Shown one piece after another: positions 17,151 to 26,621 of a stretch of 64,000 nt of DNA. The position numbers and the translations under genes are program-made. Source of the stretch: Rathayibacter agropyri (GTDB taxonomy: Bacteria > Actinomycetota > Actinomycetes > Actinomycetales > Microbacteriaceae); assembly GCF_013249015.1 (NCBI RefSeq), contig NZ_JABRPL010000002.1, positions 248,001 through 312,000 on the forward strand. The letters run 5' to 3'. Under the pieces are notes generated by a model. The model worked only from the letters and a program-made list of their open reading frames with translations. It was not told where the DNA came from and searched no databases. The number at the start of each line of letters is the position of its first letter. Position 1 is the first letter of the stretch.

Positions 17151-18256
17151 GCGTCTGGCCCGAAGTTGCGCTCGGTGAAATCTGTGAGTTTCGATACGGT
17201 AAGGCGCTTGCCAATGCGAATCGAGACGGCGGGATGCACGCTGTCTACGGATCGAACGGGGTAGTCGGCTGGCACTCGCGCGCACTGACTTCCGGGCCAA
17301 CTGTCATCATCGGACGGAAGGGGTCATTCGGCGAAGTTGCGTACTCCACTGAGGCATGTTGGCCGATCGACACCGCATACTACGTCGATTCCACGAGCAG
17401 CCAGGTTGACCTCAAATGGTTGAGCTATCGCCTAGGCGGACTCGGCCTAAAGAAACTAAACAAGTCAGCCGCGGTCCCGGGCCTGAATCGCGACGACGCC
17501 TACCGACAAAGCCTCCTTCTGCCACCGATCGAGGAGCAGCGGCGGATCGCCGCGATCCTCGACCGCGCCGACGCGCTGCGCGCCAAGCGCCGCCAGGTGC
17601 TCGCCCAGCTGGATCTCCTGCAGCAGTCAATCTTCGTGCGACTATTTGGCGAGCCATCCACCTGGTTCGACCGATGGACGCTCGGCTCCATCGGAGATCT
17701 GGTGGAGTCCACTCAGTACGGTACCTCAACAAAAGCTGGCGCCGTTGGCGAGTGGCCAGTACTCCGTATGGGAAATGTCACGGATGCTGGTCGGTTGAAT
17801 CTTGATGATCTGAAGTACCTCGATCTACTGGCACCCCAGTCCCCCAAGTATACAGTGCGACGCGGTGACCTTCTCTTCAATCGCACCAACAGCCCTGAGA
17901 AGGTCGGAAAATGCTGCGTTGTCGAGACCGACCGCCCCCTCGCTTTTGCGGGCTACCTCGTGCGCGTCCGATTCACCAATCCTGCTTCTGCGTACTTCGT
18001 ATCGGCCTACCTGACTAGTCGCCATGGGCGAGCCGTGCGCCGCGGTCGCGCGAAGGCGGCGGTAAATCAAGCAAACATCAACCCCACCGAGCTCAAGTCG
18101 ATTTCGATAGCGCACCCCCCAAAGGAGCTAATCGATGCGTTCGCGATGCAAGTGAAGTCGATCGGACAGCATCGCACTCTCATTGAACGCGATCTGACGG
18201 TCGCTGAAGACCTATTCGCAGCGCTGCAGTCGCGCGCCTTCCGGGGAGAACTATGA
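17147..18256 (+). CDS. hsdS: Type I restriction-modification specificity subunit HsdS
   Basis: A 369-residue DNA-recognition subunit with two target recognition domains. The first spans about residues 1-125 (GSNGVVGWHSRA, IGRKGSFGEV), then a conserved helical spacer (EEQRRIAAILDRADALRAKRR), then a second domain ending in another helix (IERDLTVAEDLFAALQSRAF). The two halves are unrelated in sequence, as expected for a bipartite target. The target itself cannot be deduced. GC content of the recognition domains is lower than that of hsdM and hsdR, a usual sign of domain exchange. It overlaps both neighbours by 4 bp. Confidence 0.92.
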   Translation: MSVWPEVALGEICEFRYGKALANANRDGGMHAVYGSNGVVGWHSRALTSGPTVIIGRKGSFGEVAYSTEACWPIDTAYYVDSTSSQVDLKWLSYRLGGLGLKKLNKSAAVPGLNRDDAYRQSLLLPPIEEQRRIAAILDRADALRAKRRQVLAQLDLLQQSIFVRLFGEPSTWFDRWTLGSIGDLVESTQYGTSTKAGAVGEWPVLRMGNVTDAGRLNLDDLKYLDLLAPQSPKYTVRRGDLLFNRTNSPEKVGKCCVVETDRPLAFAGYLVRVRFTNPASAYFVSAYLTSRHGRAVRRGRAKAAVNQANINPTELKSISIAHPPKELIDAFAMQVKSIGQHRTLIERDLTVAEDLFAALQSRAFRGEL

Positions 18257-21200
18257 CCGCGAACTTCGACTTCGTGCGGGCCGCATGGCCAGATGTCTGC
18301 ACTGACGCCTCGCGCGCCGAGTCCTACCTGTCGAGCGACCCGCGGTCGGCGTGCTTCTACGGCCGTCGTGCAGCGGAGCAGCTTGTCGGCCGTCTCTACG
18401 AGGTACTCGGCCTGTCCCTCCCGTACCAGGACGACCTGTCCGCGCGCATCAACGACGCGGGCTTCGCGCGGGTCGCCGGGGTGGGGATCACGCAGAAGCT
18501 GAACCTGATCCGCAAGCTGGGCAACCAGGCCGTTCACGCGCCGCAGCCGATCCGGCCGGACATCGCTCTCGCGGTGCTGCGGGAGTTGCACCACGTCCTG
18601 GTCTGGGCCGTGTTCCGGCATTCGGCACATCCGGCCGGCGTACCGACGGGCGCGACGTTCGATCCCGCTCTCGCGGCACGAGCGGCACCGCTCACACGCG
18701 AGGACGTGCAACGGCTCGCGGCGAAGTTCGCCGCGAAGGACGAAGCCCACGCCAGGGCACTCGCGGACCGGGACGAGCTCGCGGCCCAGCAGGCCGCAGA
18801 GATCGAGCAGTTGCGGGCGCAGGTGGCCGCGGCGCAGGCGTCGAATCACGCATCCGACGACCACGACTACTCCGAAGCCGAGACCCGCGACCTGTTCATC
18901 GACGTGCTGTTGGCCGAGGCTGGCTGGCCGCTCACCGAGCCGCGCGATCGCGAGTTCGAGGTCGTCGGCATGCCGAACGAGCCGGGAGTCGGGTTCGTCG
19001 ACTACGTGCTGTGGGGAAGTGACGGGCTGCCGCTCGCGGTCGTTGAGGCGAAGCGCACGACGAAGAGCGCGCAGGTCGGGCAACAGCAGGCGAAGCTCTA
19101 CGCCGACTGCTTAGAAGCGGCGTACGGGCGGCGGCCGGTGGTGTTCTTCACAAACGGGTACGAGCACTGGCTGTGGGACGACGCGGCGGGGTATCCCCCG
19201 CGTCAGGTCGCAGGGTTCTTCACGCGCAGCGAACTCGAGCTGATGATCCAGCGCCGCTCGACTCGCCTGCCGCTCTCCGGTGCCGCGGTGAGTCCGGACA
19301 TCGCTGGCCGCCACTACCAGGTACGGGCCATCCGTGCGGTCGGGGATGCGTTCGATCGACAGCAACGGCAGGCGCTGCTGGTCATGGCGACCGGGTCGGG
19401 CAAGACGCGGACGGTCATCGCGCTAGCCGATCAGCTGATGAAGGCGAACTGGGCCAAGCGCATCCTGTTCCTCGCCGACCGTACCGCGCTGGTGAAGCAG
19501 GCGGCAAACGAGTTCAAGGCGCACCTGCCCGGCGCCGCGACGGTGAATCTGGTGACCGAGCGGAACGCTGAGGGACGCGTGTACGTCTCTACGTATCCCA
19601 CGATGATGAACCTCATCGACCGCATGAGTGACGGCGAGGGCATCCCGACCCGGCGGTTCGGGCCGGGGTTCTTCGACCTGATCGTGATCGACGAAGCGCA
19701 CCGGTCGATCTACCAGAAGTACGGCGCAATCTTCGACTGGTTCGACGCGCTACTCATCGGCCTGACGGCGACGCCGAAAGACGAGGTCGACCACAACACC
19801 TACCGGCGGTTCCACCTCGAAGACGGCGTGCCAACCGATGCGTACGGGCTCGACGAGGCGGTCGCAGAAGGCTTTCTTGTGCCACCCCGAGGGGTGTCGG
19901 TCGGCACCCGCTTTCTGCGCCAAGGTATCCGGTACGACGAACTCAGCGAGGCAGAAAAGGACGACTGGGACGCGCTCGACTGGGGAGAAGACGGGACGCC
20001 GACCACGATCGATGCGGATGAAGTGAACCGGTTCCTCTTCAACGAGGACACCGTCGACAAGGTGCTGGCGACCCTGATGACGCGCGGCTATAAGGTCGCC
20101 GGTGGCGACCGGCTCGGAAAGACGATCGTGTTCGCGAAGAACCAGGCGCACGCCGAATTCATCCAGCGCCGCTTCGACGAGCAGTACCCCGAACACGCAG
20201 GACACTTCGCGCGCGTGATCACCCACGGCACCCCGTACGCGCAGAACCTGATCGACGAGTTCTTAATAGCCGATCACGCGCCGCACATCGCCATCTCGGT
20301 CGACATGCTCGACACGGGTATCGACGTACCTGAGATCGTGAACCTGGTCTTCTTCAAGCCGGTGCGATCAAAATCGAAGTTCTGGCAGATGATCGGCCGC
20401 GGCACCCGCCTAAGCCCCGATTTGTTCGGCGAGGGCCAGCCCAAGCAGGATTTCCTGGTCTTCGATTTTTGCGGCAACCTCGAGTTCTTCAGCCAGGATC
20501 TGCCCGGCAGCGAGGGCTCGAACCAGAAGTCCCTCAGCCAGCGACTATTCGAGGCCCGGCTCGGGCTGATCACCGCGCTCGACCGAGCACAGATCGACGG
20601 GGAGCTGCGCGCGTCTGCCGCCGACATCCTGCATGGGATCGTCGCGGGAATGAACATCGACAACTTCCTCGTTCGCCCAAAACGGCGCTGGGTCGAGCAG
20701 TTCGCCGACTCGGCCGCCTGGGACGCTCTGACGCCCGAAGACGCGGCCGAAGTGCTCGCGCACCTAGCCAGCCTGCCGTCGGGCGTAACAGACGACGACG
20801 TCGATGCGAAACGCTTCGACCTGCTGATTTTGCGCAGGCAGCTTGCGCAGCTCGACGGCGACCTGATCGTCGCCGACCGCATCCGCCAGCAGGTGCAGGC
20901 GATCACAACAGCGCTGCTGGCGAAATCAGCGATTCCGTCGGTCGCAGAACAGCTCGTGCTGCTGGAAGAAGTCGCCAGCGATGACTGGTGGGTCGACGTA
21001 ACCCTCGACATGCTCGAGGCCGCACGGCTGCGCATCCGCGCGCTCGTGCGCTTCGTGCCGAACGTCACCCGCCCGCGGGTCTACACCGACTTCATCGACG
21101 AACTCAGCGATGCGACCGAAATCCTGCTGCGCCAGACCACGCCGGGCACCGACCTCGAACGGTTCCGTGCCAAGGCGGCCGCGTACCTGCGGCAGCACGA

Positions 21201-21633
21201 GGACCACCTGGCGCTGCAACGCCTGCGCCGCAATCGGCAACTCACGCCCGATGACGTGAGCGCCCTTGAGTCGATGCTGCTGGCCAGTGGAGCAGGCTCC
21301 AAGGCCGACATCGATTTGGCCACCGAACAGGCGCACGGGCTCGGGCCATTCATCCGCTCCCTCGTCGGCCTGGATCGGGAGGCAGCGCTCGAGTCCTTCG
21401 CGCGCTTCCTCGACGGGTCGCGTTTTTCCGTCGATCAGATCCGATTCATCCACCTGATCGCCGACGAGCTCACTGCGAACGGTCTGATGGACGCGGGACG
21501 CCTCTACGAATCGCCCTACACAGACCGGGCTCCGAGTGGCATCGACTATCTCTTCAACGAGTCCGACGTGACAGTCATCGTGGAGATCCTGGCCGACGTC
21601 AATGCTCGCGCGCGGCCCGAAATCGTGGCTTAA
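18253..21633 (+). CDS. hsdR: Type I restriction endonuclease subunit HsdR
   Basis: A 1126-residue motor-nuclease. The order is an N-terminal DUF4145-like helical domain (ACFYGRRAAEQLVGRLYE), a coiled-coil stretch near residues 160-195, a PD-(D/E)xK nuclease with VDYVLWG and VVEAKRT (Glu265, Lys267), an SF2 helicase with MATGSGKTRTV (about 376) and VIDEAHR (Asp480-His483), motif VI region QMIGRGTRL, and a long helical C-terminus that binds HsdM. It translocates DNA and cuts unmethylated foreign DNA. All catalytic motifs are intact, so the system is probably functional. Start overlaps hsdS (ATGA). Confidence 0.94.
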   Translation: MTANFDFVRAAWPDVCTDASRAESYLSSDPRSACFYGRRAAEQLVGRLYEVLGLSLPYQDDLSARINDAGFARVAGVGITQKLNLIRKLGNQAVHAPQPIRPDIALAVLRELHHVLVWAVFRHSAHPAGVPTGATFDPALAARAAPLTREDVQRLAAKFAAKDEAHARALADRDELAAQQAAEIEQLRAQVAAAQASNHASDDHDYSEAETRDLFIDVLLAEAGWPLTEPRDREFEVVGMPNEPGVGFVDYVLWGSDGLPLAVVEAKRTTKSAQVGQQQAKLYADCLEAAYGRRPVVFFTNGYEHWLWDDAAGYPPRQVAGFFTRSELELMIQRRSTRLPLSGAAVSPDIAGRHYQVRAIRAVGDAFDRQQRQALLVMATGSGKTRTVIALADQLMKANWAKRILFLADRTALVKQAANEFKAHLPGAATVNLVTERNAEGRVYVSTYPTMMNLIDRMSDGEGIPTRRFGPGFFDLIVIDEAHRSIYQKYGAIFDWFDALLIGLTATPKDEVDHNTYRRFHLEDGVPTDAYGLDEAVAEGFLVPPRGVSVGTRFLRQGIRYDELSEAEKDDWDALDWGEDGTPTTIDADEVNRFLFNEDTVDKVLATLMTRGYKVAGGDRLGKTIVFAKNQAHAEFIQRRFDEQYPEHAGHFARVITHGTPYAQNLIDEFLIADHAPHIAISVDMLDTGIDVPEIVNLVFFKPVRSKSKFWQMIGRGTRLSPDLFGEGQPKQDFLVFDFCGNLEFFSQDLPGSEGSNQKSLSQRLFEARLGLITALDRAQIDGELRASAADILHGIVAGMNIDNFLVRPKRRWVEQFADSAAWDALTPEDAAEVLAHLASLPSGVTDDDVDAKRFDLLILRRQLAQLDGDLIVADRIRQQVQAITTALLAKSAIPSVAEQLVLLEEVASDDWWVDVTLDMLEAARLRIRALVRFVPNVTRPRVYTDFIDELSDATEILLRQTTPGTDLERFRAKAAAYLRQHEDHLALQRLRRNRQLTPDDVSALESMLLASGAGSKADIDLATEQAHGLGPFIRSLVGLDREAALESFARFLDGSRFSVDQIRFIHLIADELTANGLMDAGRLYESPYTDRAPSGIDYLFNESDVTVIVEILADVNARARPEIVA

Positions 21634-21906
21634 ACTCGCCCGAGTCCTCGTACGACGTTCCAGATATGGGACGTCCGGTGAGGAAGCAGCGCCGCCTCGG
21701 TAGTGCAAGTGACCTCCAGCCGCTAGCTGGTCATGTTCATCTGAACGAGTGCCGCCGTGACGCAGGGAGCTGTGCAGGCGGGCGTGAGGAATGACACCGC
21801 AGATGAGGGTTCCGAAGGCGTCCGTTCAACGAGCGGCTAACGAGACGCCACTGACGCTCTCACTGGAGGAATAAGGCGACCAGCTGTGGCTGATCGACGG
21901 AGACAG
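21634..21906. other. Non-coding stretch downstream of hsdR
   Basis: No reading frame with protein-like composition was found. A purine-rich CTGGAGGAATAAGG at about 21864-21877 would serve as a ribosome site for the small ORF that follows. Confidence 0.3.
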
Positions 21907-22158
21907 ATGATGGGTAATCCTGTACGGGGACACGGGCTACACAGGGGAGTCGGCAAGGGACGTATCGGAGGCGCCATCTTCGGCGTCGCGGTCAGCGCAG
22001 TGGTCGGCAGCCTAGCCGTCGGACGTCAGTGGATCGCAAAGCGCCGCACGCAACCATCCGAGCCGCTCCGTGACACCCGCCCCGGACGCGAGCGTGGCCC
22101 GGCAGGCGGCACCCACGAGAAGCGCGACGACAAGCCGGAAGGCGGCGGCGAGAGGTAG
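21907..22158 (+). CDS. Small membrane-anchored hypothetical protein
   Basis: An 83-residue frame from ATG 21907 with GGAGACAG ahead; a GTG at 21886 would add seven residues. It has one hydrophobic segment (IGGAIFGVAVSAVVGSLAVG) preceded by glycine/arginine-rich and followed by a charged Arg/Glu/Lys tail. No family was recognised. It sits in the restriction-modification island between hsdR and the pnuC fragment. The gene may be spurious, since the region around it looks rearranged. Confidence 0.35.
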   Translation: MMGNPVRGHGLHRGVGKGRIGGAIFGVAVSAVVGSLAVGRQWIAKRRTQPSEPLRDTRPGRERGPAGGTHEKRDDKPEGGGER

Positions 22159-22410
22159 TTGCCGCCGCGTTTATCAGTCCGCTACCCCGTCGTCGTTGGG
22201 AGCATAAGTTGTGGAAGAGCTCAGGACATTCGTGTTAGACATCCATTTCGCCAACCGTCTTTGCGCGATCCGCGTCTGCGGAACGAGCTAGCGGGCCGGC
22301 CCGGTCCGGGTCGGCTCGCGCCGCGCTCAGAGGGTGAGAGTGTGCAGAATCAGAGTTGTGAAGCCGGTGGTGGCGCCAGACTTGGTGTAGTCCTGGATGG
22401 CGCGGCGGTT
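22159..22410. other. Rearranged intergenic DNA
   Basis: No gene is supported. A short leftward frame (RRAIQDYTKSGATTGFTT) ends near 22338 and could be the tail of an unknown lost gene. The right edge is the junction with the partial pnuC copy. Confidence 0.3.
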
Positions 22411-22544
22411 CCTACGGCATGGCCAAGGGCTGGGTCGAGTTCTGGCTAATGTACGTCTTCTACGGCGCCTTCACCCTGACCGGTTTCTTCGTCTGGATGC
22501 GCCAAGGCACACGTCCATCCGCCGCCGTCGTCACCGTCGGCTGA
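22411..22544 (+). pseudogene. Partial second copy of the pnuC 3' end
   Basis: From CCTACGGCATGGCC onward this is nearly identical to pnuC 15256-15459, including the stop codon, but lacks 69 bp (23 codons). The loss lies between two CTGAT sequences at 15292 and 15361 in the intact gene, so it looks like a deletion across a 5-bp direct repeat (the junction now reads CTAAT). There is no 5' part. It marks the right border of the segment carrying the type I RM operon. Confidence 0.9.
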
Positions 22545-22638
22545 GCTTCCCGCCGAGGTTCCCTCGCCGCGCCACGCCCCCGTGCTGGGGGACGTAAAGT
22601 GTGCTCACCCGCGCCCGACGCGATCACAGGAAGCAACG

Positions 22639-23736
22639 GTGCCGATGCCGGAAGACAAGCCCGCGGCCCGGGCGCCGAGCATCTACGACGTCGCTCGCGC
22701 GGCCGGAGTCTCGCACCAGACCGTCTCACGCGTCCTCAACGACCACCCCAGCCTGCGCGCCGAGACCAAGAGACGCGTCCTCGACGTGATGGCCGAGCTC
22801 GACTACCGACCCAACCTGGCCGCCCGCGCCCTGGTCACCAGTCGCACCCGCACCATCGGCGTGCTCTCCTCGCAGAGTCTCCAGTATGGTCCGGCGTCCA
22901 GCATCCAGGCCATCGAGGTGGCCGCGCGCGACGCCGGCTACCTCGTCGTCACCGCCAACGTCGACGGCACCGACGGCGCATCAATTCAGGCCGGGATCCG
23001 TCACCTGCTCAATCAGGCGGTCGAGGGTCTCGTGGTCATCGCCCCGCAGATCAGGGTCTTCGACATCCTCTCCCAGGTTGCCCTGCGCATCCCGCACGTA
23101 ACGCTCCAGACCAGCGAGGACGACCGCGACGACGCCCTCTACGTCGACCAGATGGCCGGCGCCCGGATCGCGACCGCCCACCTCATCGACCTCGGCCACA
23201 CCGAGATCGTGCACCTCGCCGGCCCGCAGGACTGGATCGAGGCGGAGGCGCGCATGCGCGGCTATCTCGCCGAGCTCGACCGCCGCTCCATCCCGTTGCG
23301 TCCGCCGCTGCTCGGGGACTGGAGCGCCGAGCGCGGGCACCACGTCGGCCACGAACTCGCGCGCTTCATCGACTTCACCGCCGTCTTCTCGGCGAACGAC
23401 CAGATGGCACTGGGCCTGATGAGCGCGTTCCACGAGCGCGGCGTCCGCGTGCCAGACGACGTCAGCGTCATCGGCTTCGATGACATCCCGGAGGCGGCGT
23501 TCTACTGGCCGCCCTTGACGAGCGTCCGCCAGGATTTCGCCGAACTCGGCCGCCGCTGCGTGGCGACGCTGCTCAGACTCATCGATGGGGGGCGGCCGGA
23601 GGCGTCCACGCCGATCTCGCCGCAATTAGTCGTCCGCGGCTCCACTGCGGCCCCTCGTTCCGCCGTCGCGTCTGCCCTCCACCGACCGAACCGGGACACG
23701 TCCGACGCCGTTACCGAGTCGAGACGTCTGCGTTGA
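22639..23736 (+). CDS. LacI-family transcriptional regulator
   Basis: A 365-residue repressor. A helix-turn-helix with the LacI signature (IYDVARAAGVSHQTVSRVLNDH) lies at about residues 17-40 with the hinge helix RALVTSRT, followed by a periplasmic-binding-like sensor domain (TAVFSANDQMALG, VSVIGFDDIPEA). GTG 22639 follows AGGAAG; upstream frame codons are not protein-like. It lies 120 bp ahead of the chvE-mmsA-mmsB sugar transporter with a palindrome between them, so it most likely regulates that operon in response to a sugar. Confidence 0.9.
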   Translation: MPMPEDKPAARAPSIYDVARAAGVSHQTVSRVLNDHPSLRAETKRRVLDVMAELDYRPNLAARALVTSRTRTIGVLSSQSLQYGPASSIQAIEVAARDAGYLVVTANVDGTDGASIQAGIRHLLNQAVEGLVVIAPQIRVFDILSQVALRIPHVTLQTSEDDRDDALYVDQMAGARIATAHLIDLGHTEIVHLAGPQDWIEAEARMRGYLAELDRRSIPLRPPLLGDWSAERGHHVGHELARFIDFTAVFSANDQMALGLMSAFHERGVRVPDDVSVIGFDDIPEAAFYWPPLTSVRQDFAELGRRCVATLLRLIDGGRPEASTPISPQLVVRGSTAAPRSAVASALHRPNRDTSDAVTESRRLR

Positions 23737-23769
23737 CAAGAAAGGTGCCAGCGGGGCTAGCATGACGCA

Positions 23770-23785
23770 ATGTGATCGCTCACAT
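23770..23785. promoter_or_regulatory. Candidate LacI-family operator ahead of chvE
   Basis: ATGTGATCGCTCACAT is an inverted repeat with six-base arms around a TCGC centre, the size and symmetry of LacI-family operators. It lies about 70 bp before the chvE start and just downstream of the regulator gene. Binding by the adjacent regulator is an inference. Confidence 0.6.
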
Positions 23786-23856
23786 GAGCATTACCTCTCC
23801 GTCCCGAATCCGAGGGCGGCTCTGCATCCACTGCATTCAATGACGAAGGAACAACA

Positions 23857-24984
23857 GTGACCACAATGAAGCGCGCTCTCATCGCCGGTATCGCCGGCGG
23901 AGCGATGATCCTCTCCCTCGCCGCCTGCTCCTCCGGAAGCGGCGGCTCTGGCTCGGGGTCCGGCGGCGGCGGCCTCGTCGGCGTCGCGATGCCGACCAAG
24001 TCGTCCGAGCGCTGGATCGCTGACGGCAACAACGTCAAGTCGCAGCTCGAAGAAGCTGGCTACCAGGTCGACCTGCAGTACGCCGAGGACGACATCCCCA
24101 CCCAGGTTTCGCAGCTCGAGAACATGATCACCAAGGGCGCCAAAGCCCTGATCGTCGCCTCGATTGACGGCACCACCCTCACGAGCGTGCTCGAAGAGGC
24201 GAAGTCCAATGACATTCCCGTCATCGCCTACGACCGCCTCATCCGCAACTCCGAGAACGTGGACTACTACGCCACGTTCGACAACTACAAGGTCGGCGTC
24301 CAGCAGGCCACCTCGCTCCTCGCCGGCCTCGGTCTGACCGACCTCACCGGCGCCAAGGCTGCCACCGCCCCCGCGGGCCCCTTCAACATTGAGCTGTTCG
24401 CCGGAAGCCCCGACGACAACAACGCCACGTTCTTCTTCAACGGCGCAATGGACACCCTGAAGCCCTACATCGACAACAAGACGCTCGTCGTCAAGTCCGG
24501 CGAGACCGACTTCAGCACCGTCGCTACCCTCCGCTGGGACGGTGAAGTCGCCCAGAGCCGCATGGAGGACATCATCACCAAGACGTACTCCGACGGCTCC
24601 AAAGTCCAGGGAGTCCTCTCGCCCTATGACGGCCTCAGCCGCGGCATCATCTCGGCTCTGACCGACGCCGGCTACACCGTCGGGTCCGACTTCCCGATCA
24701 TCACTGGTCAGGACGCCGAACTCGACTCCGTCAAGGCGATCATCGCCGGTGAGCAGTACGCGACCATCTACAAGGACACCCGCGAGCTCGCCAAGGAGGC
24801 CGTGAAGATGGCGCAGGCCGTCCTCGAGGGCACCGAGCCCGAGGTCAACGACACCGACACCTATGACAACGGCAAGAAGACCGTCCCGGCCTTCCTGCTC
24901 GACCCGGTCATCGTCACGAAGGACCAGATCCAGTCCGTGCTCGTTGATGGCGGCTACTACACCGACGCCGAAGTCAACGGCTGA
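23857..24984 (+). CDS. chvE: Multiple-sugar ABC transporter substrate-binding lipoprotein (ChvE type)
   Basis: A 375-residue lipoprotein. The signal peptide ends in the lipobox LAAC (Cys24), followed by a Ser/Gly-rich tether and a periplasmic-binding-protein type I fold ([17 protein letters not shown]-like [29 protein letters not shown]). ChvE-type proteins bind several aldoses and feed the MmsA/MmsB transporter, here encoded directly downstream. Start GTG 23857 follows GAAGGAACAACA; ATG 23866 is an alternative. The specific sugar cannot be named. Confidence 0.92.
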   Translation: MTTMKRALIAGIAGGAMILSLAACSSGSGGSGSGSGGGGLVGVAMPTKSSERWIADGNNVKSQLEEAGYQVDLQYAEDDIPTQVSQLENMITKGAKALIVASIDGTTLTSVLEEAKSNDIPVIAYDRLIRNSENVDYYATFDNYKVGVQQATSLLAGLGLTDLTGAKAATAPAGPFNIELFAGSPDDNNATFFFNGAMDTLKPYIDNKTLVVKSGETDFSTVATLRWDGEVAQSRMEDIITKTYSDGSKVQGVLSPYDGLSRGIISALTDAGYTVGSDFPIITGQDAELDSVKAIIAGEQYATIYKDTRELAKEAVKMAQAVLEGTEPEVNDTDTYDNGKKTVPAFLLDPVIVTKDQIQSVLVDGGYYTDAEVNG

Positions 24985-25018
24985 GCTATCGCGGGCCCCG
25001 CGGAGAAGTTTCTTAGCC

Positions 25019-25068
25019 GTCACCTGCGGTGACGAGCACTGTGCCGGGCCTCCGAGAGGAGGCCCGGC
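25019..25068 (+). terminator. Two hairpins between chvE and mmsA
   Basis: GTCACC-TGC-GGTGAC (25019-25033) is followed by GCCGGGCCTCC-GAGA-GGAGGCCCGGC (25043-25068), an 11-bp GC stem closed by a GAGA tetraloop. There is no T-run, and mmsA starts 24 bp later with its own ribosome site. Such intercistronic stems usually protect the upstream message or thin transcription, so the binding protein is made in excess over the transporter. Confidence 0.65.
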
Positions 25069-25091
25069 TCTCTGAAGGAAAGGAGGCACGC

Positions 25092-26621
25092 GTGACCACG
25101 AACATCCTCGAGATGCGCGGCATCACCAAGACGTTCCCGGGAGTGAAGGCGCTCCAGGACGTCACACTCAATGCCCAGCGCGGCGAGGTCCACGCAATCT
25201 GCGGAGAGAACGGCGCCGGTAAGTCGACGCTGATGAAGGTGTTGTCCGGCGTTTATCCTCACGGCACCTACGAGGGCGACATCGTCTTCGAGGATGAAGT
25301 GATGCAGTTCGCGAACATCCGCGACTCGGAAGCGAAGGGCATCGTCATCATCCACCAGGAGCTGGCCCTCAGCCCCTACCTCTCCATCGCGGAGAACATC
25401 TTCCTCGGCAATGAGGTGCGCGGCTTCGGCGGGCTGATCGACTGGAACAAGACCAACCAGGAGGCGGCCGCTCTGCTCGCCCGCGTCGGTCTGCGTGAGA
25501 ACCCGACCACCAAGATCCTCGAGATCGGAGTCGGCAAGCAGCAGCTCGTCGAGATCGCGAAGGCGCTCTCGAAGCGGGTCAAGCTGCTCATCCTCGACGA
25601 GCCGACCGCGGCGCTGAACGACGAGGACTCGGACCACTTGCTTGACCTGATTCTGCACCTGAAGGGGCAGGGGATCACGTCGATCATCATCAGCCACAAG
25701 CTGAACGAGATCAAGAAGATCGCGGACACCGTCACGGTCATCCGCGACGGCAAGACCATCGAGACGATCGCCCACGACGACGTCACCGAGGACCGCATCA
25801 TTAAGGACATGGTCGGCCGCGACCTCGACCACCGCTATCCGGATCACACGCCGCATATCGGCGAGGAGATCCTGCGCGTGGTCGACTGGACGGCCCACCA
25901 CCCTCAGGACCCCACTCGGGTAATGGTCGACAAGGTCAATCTGACCGTGCATCGCGGCGAGATCGTCGGCATTGCGGGCCTCATGGGCGCCGGGCGCACC
26001 GAATTCGCCATGAGCCTCTTCGGCCGCTCCTACGGCAGCCGCATTTCCGGCCAGGTGTTCAAAGCGGGCAAGGAGATCAAGATCCGCAACGTCTCGGAGG
26101 CGATCGCGCATGGCCTCGCCTACGCGACCGAGGACCGCAAGCATTACGGCCTCAACCTCATCGACGACATCAAGCGGAACATCTCGCTCGCGTCACTGGA
26201 CAAAGTGGCACGCGGCGGACTGGTCGACGACAACCGCGAGTTCGAGGTCGCCAACGAGTACCGCGGCAGCATGAATATCAAGTCGCCGACCGTGCTCGCG
26301 AAGACCGGGAAGCTCTCGGGAGGTAATCAGCAGAAGGTCGTCCTGTCGAAGTGGATTTACTCCGACCCGGACGTTCTCATTCTCGACGAGCCCACCCGCG
26401 GTATCGACGTGGGGGCAAAGTACGAGATCTACACCATCATCAACCGGCTCGCGGCACAGGGTAAGGGGATCATCGTCATCTCCTCCGAGCTCCCCGAGCT
26501 GCTCGGCATCTGCGACCGCGTCTATGCGCTGTCGGAAGGCCGCATCACGGGCGAGCTGCCCATCGCCGAGGCGACGCCCGAGGCAGTCCTCACTCTCATG
26601 ACCCAGGAGAAGCAACGATGA
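25092..26621 (+). CDS. mmsA: Multiple-sugar ABC transporter ATPase MmsA (GguA)
   Basis: A 509-residue tandem ATPase of the sugar (CUT2) class. The first cassette has Walker [10 protein letters not shown] (about residues 36-44), signature-type region [15 protein letters not shown] and Walker B LLILDEPT; the second has [22 protein letters not shown] and [13 protein letters not shown]. It powers sugar import through MmsB. Start GTG 25092 follows GAAAGGAGGCACGC. It overlaps mmsB by 4 bp (ATGA). Confidence 0.93.
   Translation: MTTNILEMRGITKTFPGVKALQDVTLNAQRGEVHAICGENGAGKSTLMKVLSGVYPHGTYEGDIVFEDEVMQFANIRDSEAKGIVIIHQELALSPYLSIAENIFLGNEVRGFGGLIDWNKTNQEAAALLARVGLRENPTTKILEIGVGKQQLVEIAKALSKRVKLLILDEPTAALNDEDSDHLLDLILHLKGQGITSIIISHKLNEIKKIADTVTVIRDGKTIETIAHDDVTEDRIIKDMVGRDLDHRYPDHTPHIGEEILRVVDWTAHHPQDPTRVMVDKVNLTVHRGEIVGIAGLMGAGRTEFAMSLFGRSYGSRISGQVFKAGKEIKIRNVSEAIAHGLAYATEDRKHYGLNLIDDIKRNISLASLDKVARGGLVDDNREFEVANEYRGSMNIKSPTVLAKTGKLSGGNQQKVVLSKWIYSDPDVLILDEPTRGIDVGAKYEIYTIINRLAAQGKGIIVISSELPELLGICDRVYALSEGRITGELPIAEATPEAVLTLMTQEKQR

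Noticed and set aside
15256-22544. The pnuC duplication as an assembly artefact
   Set aside because: The second copy has its own base changes and a 69-bp deletion, and both flanks are unique, so it is not a simple collapse or repeat error.
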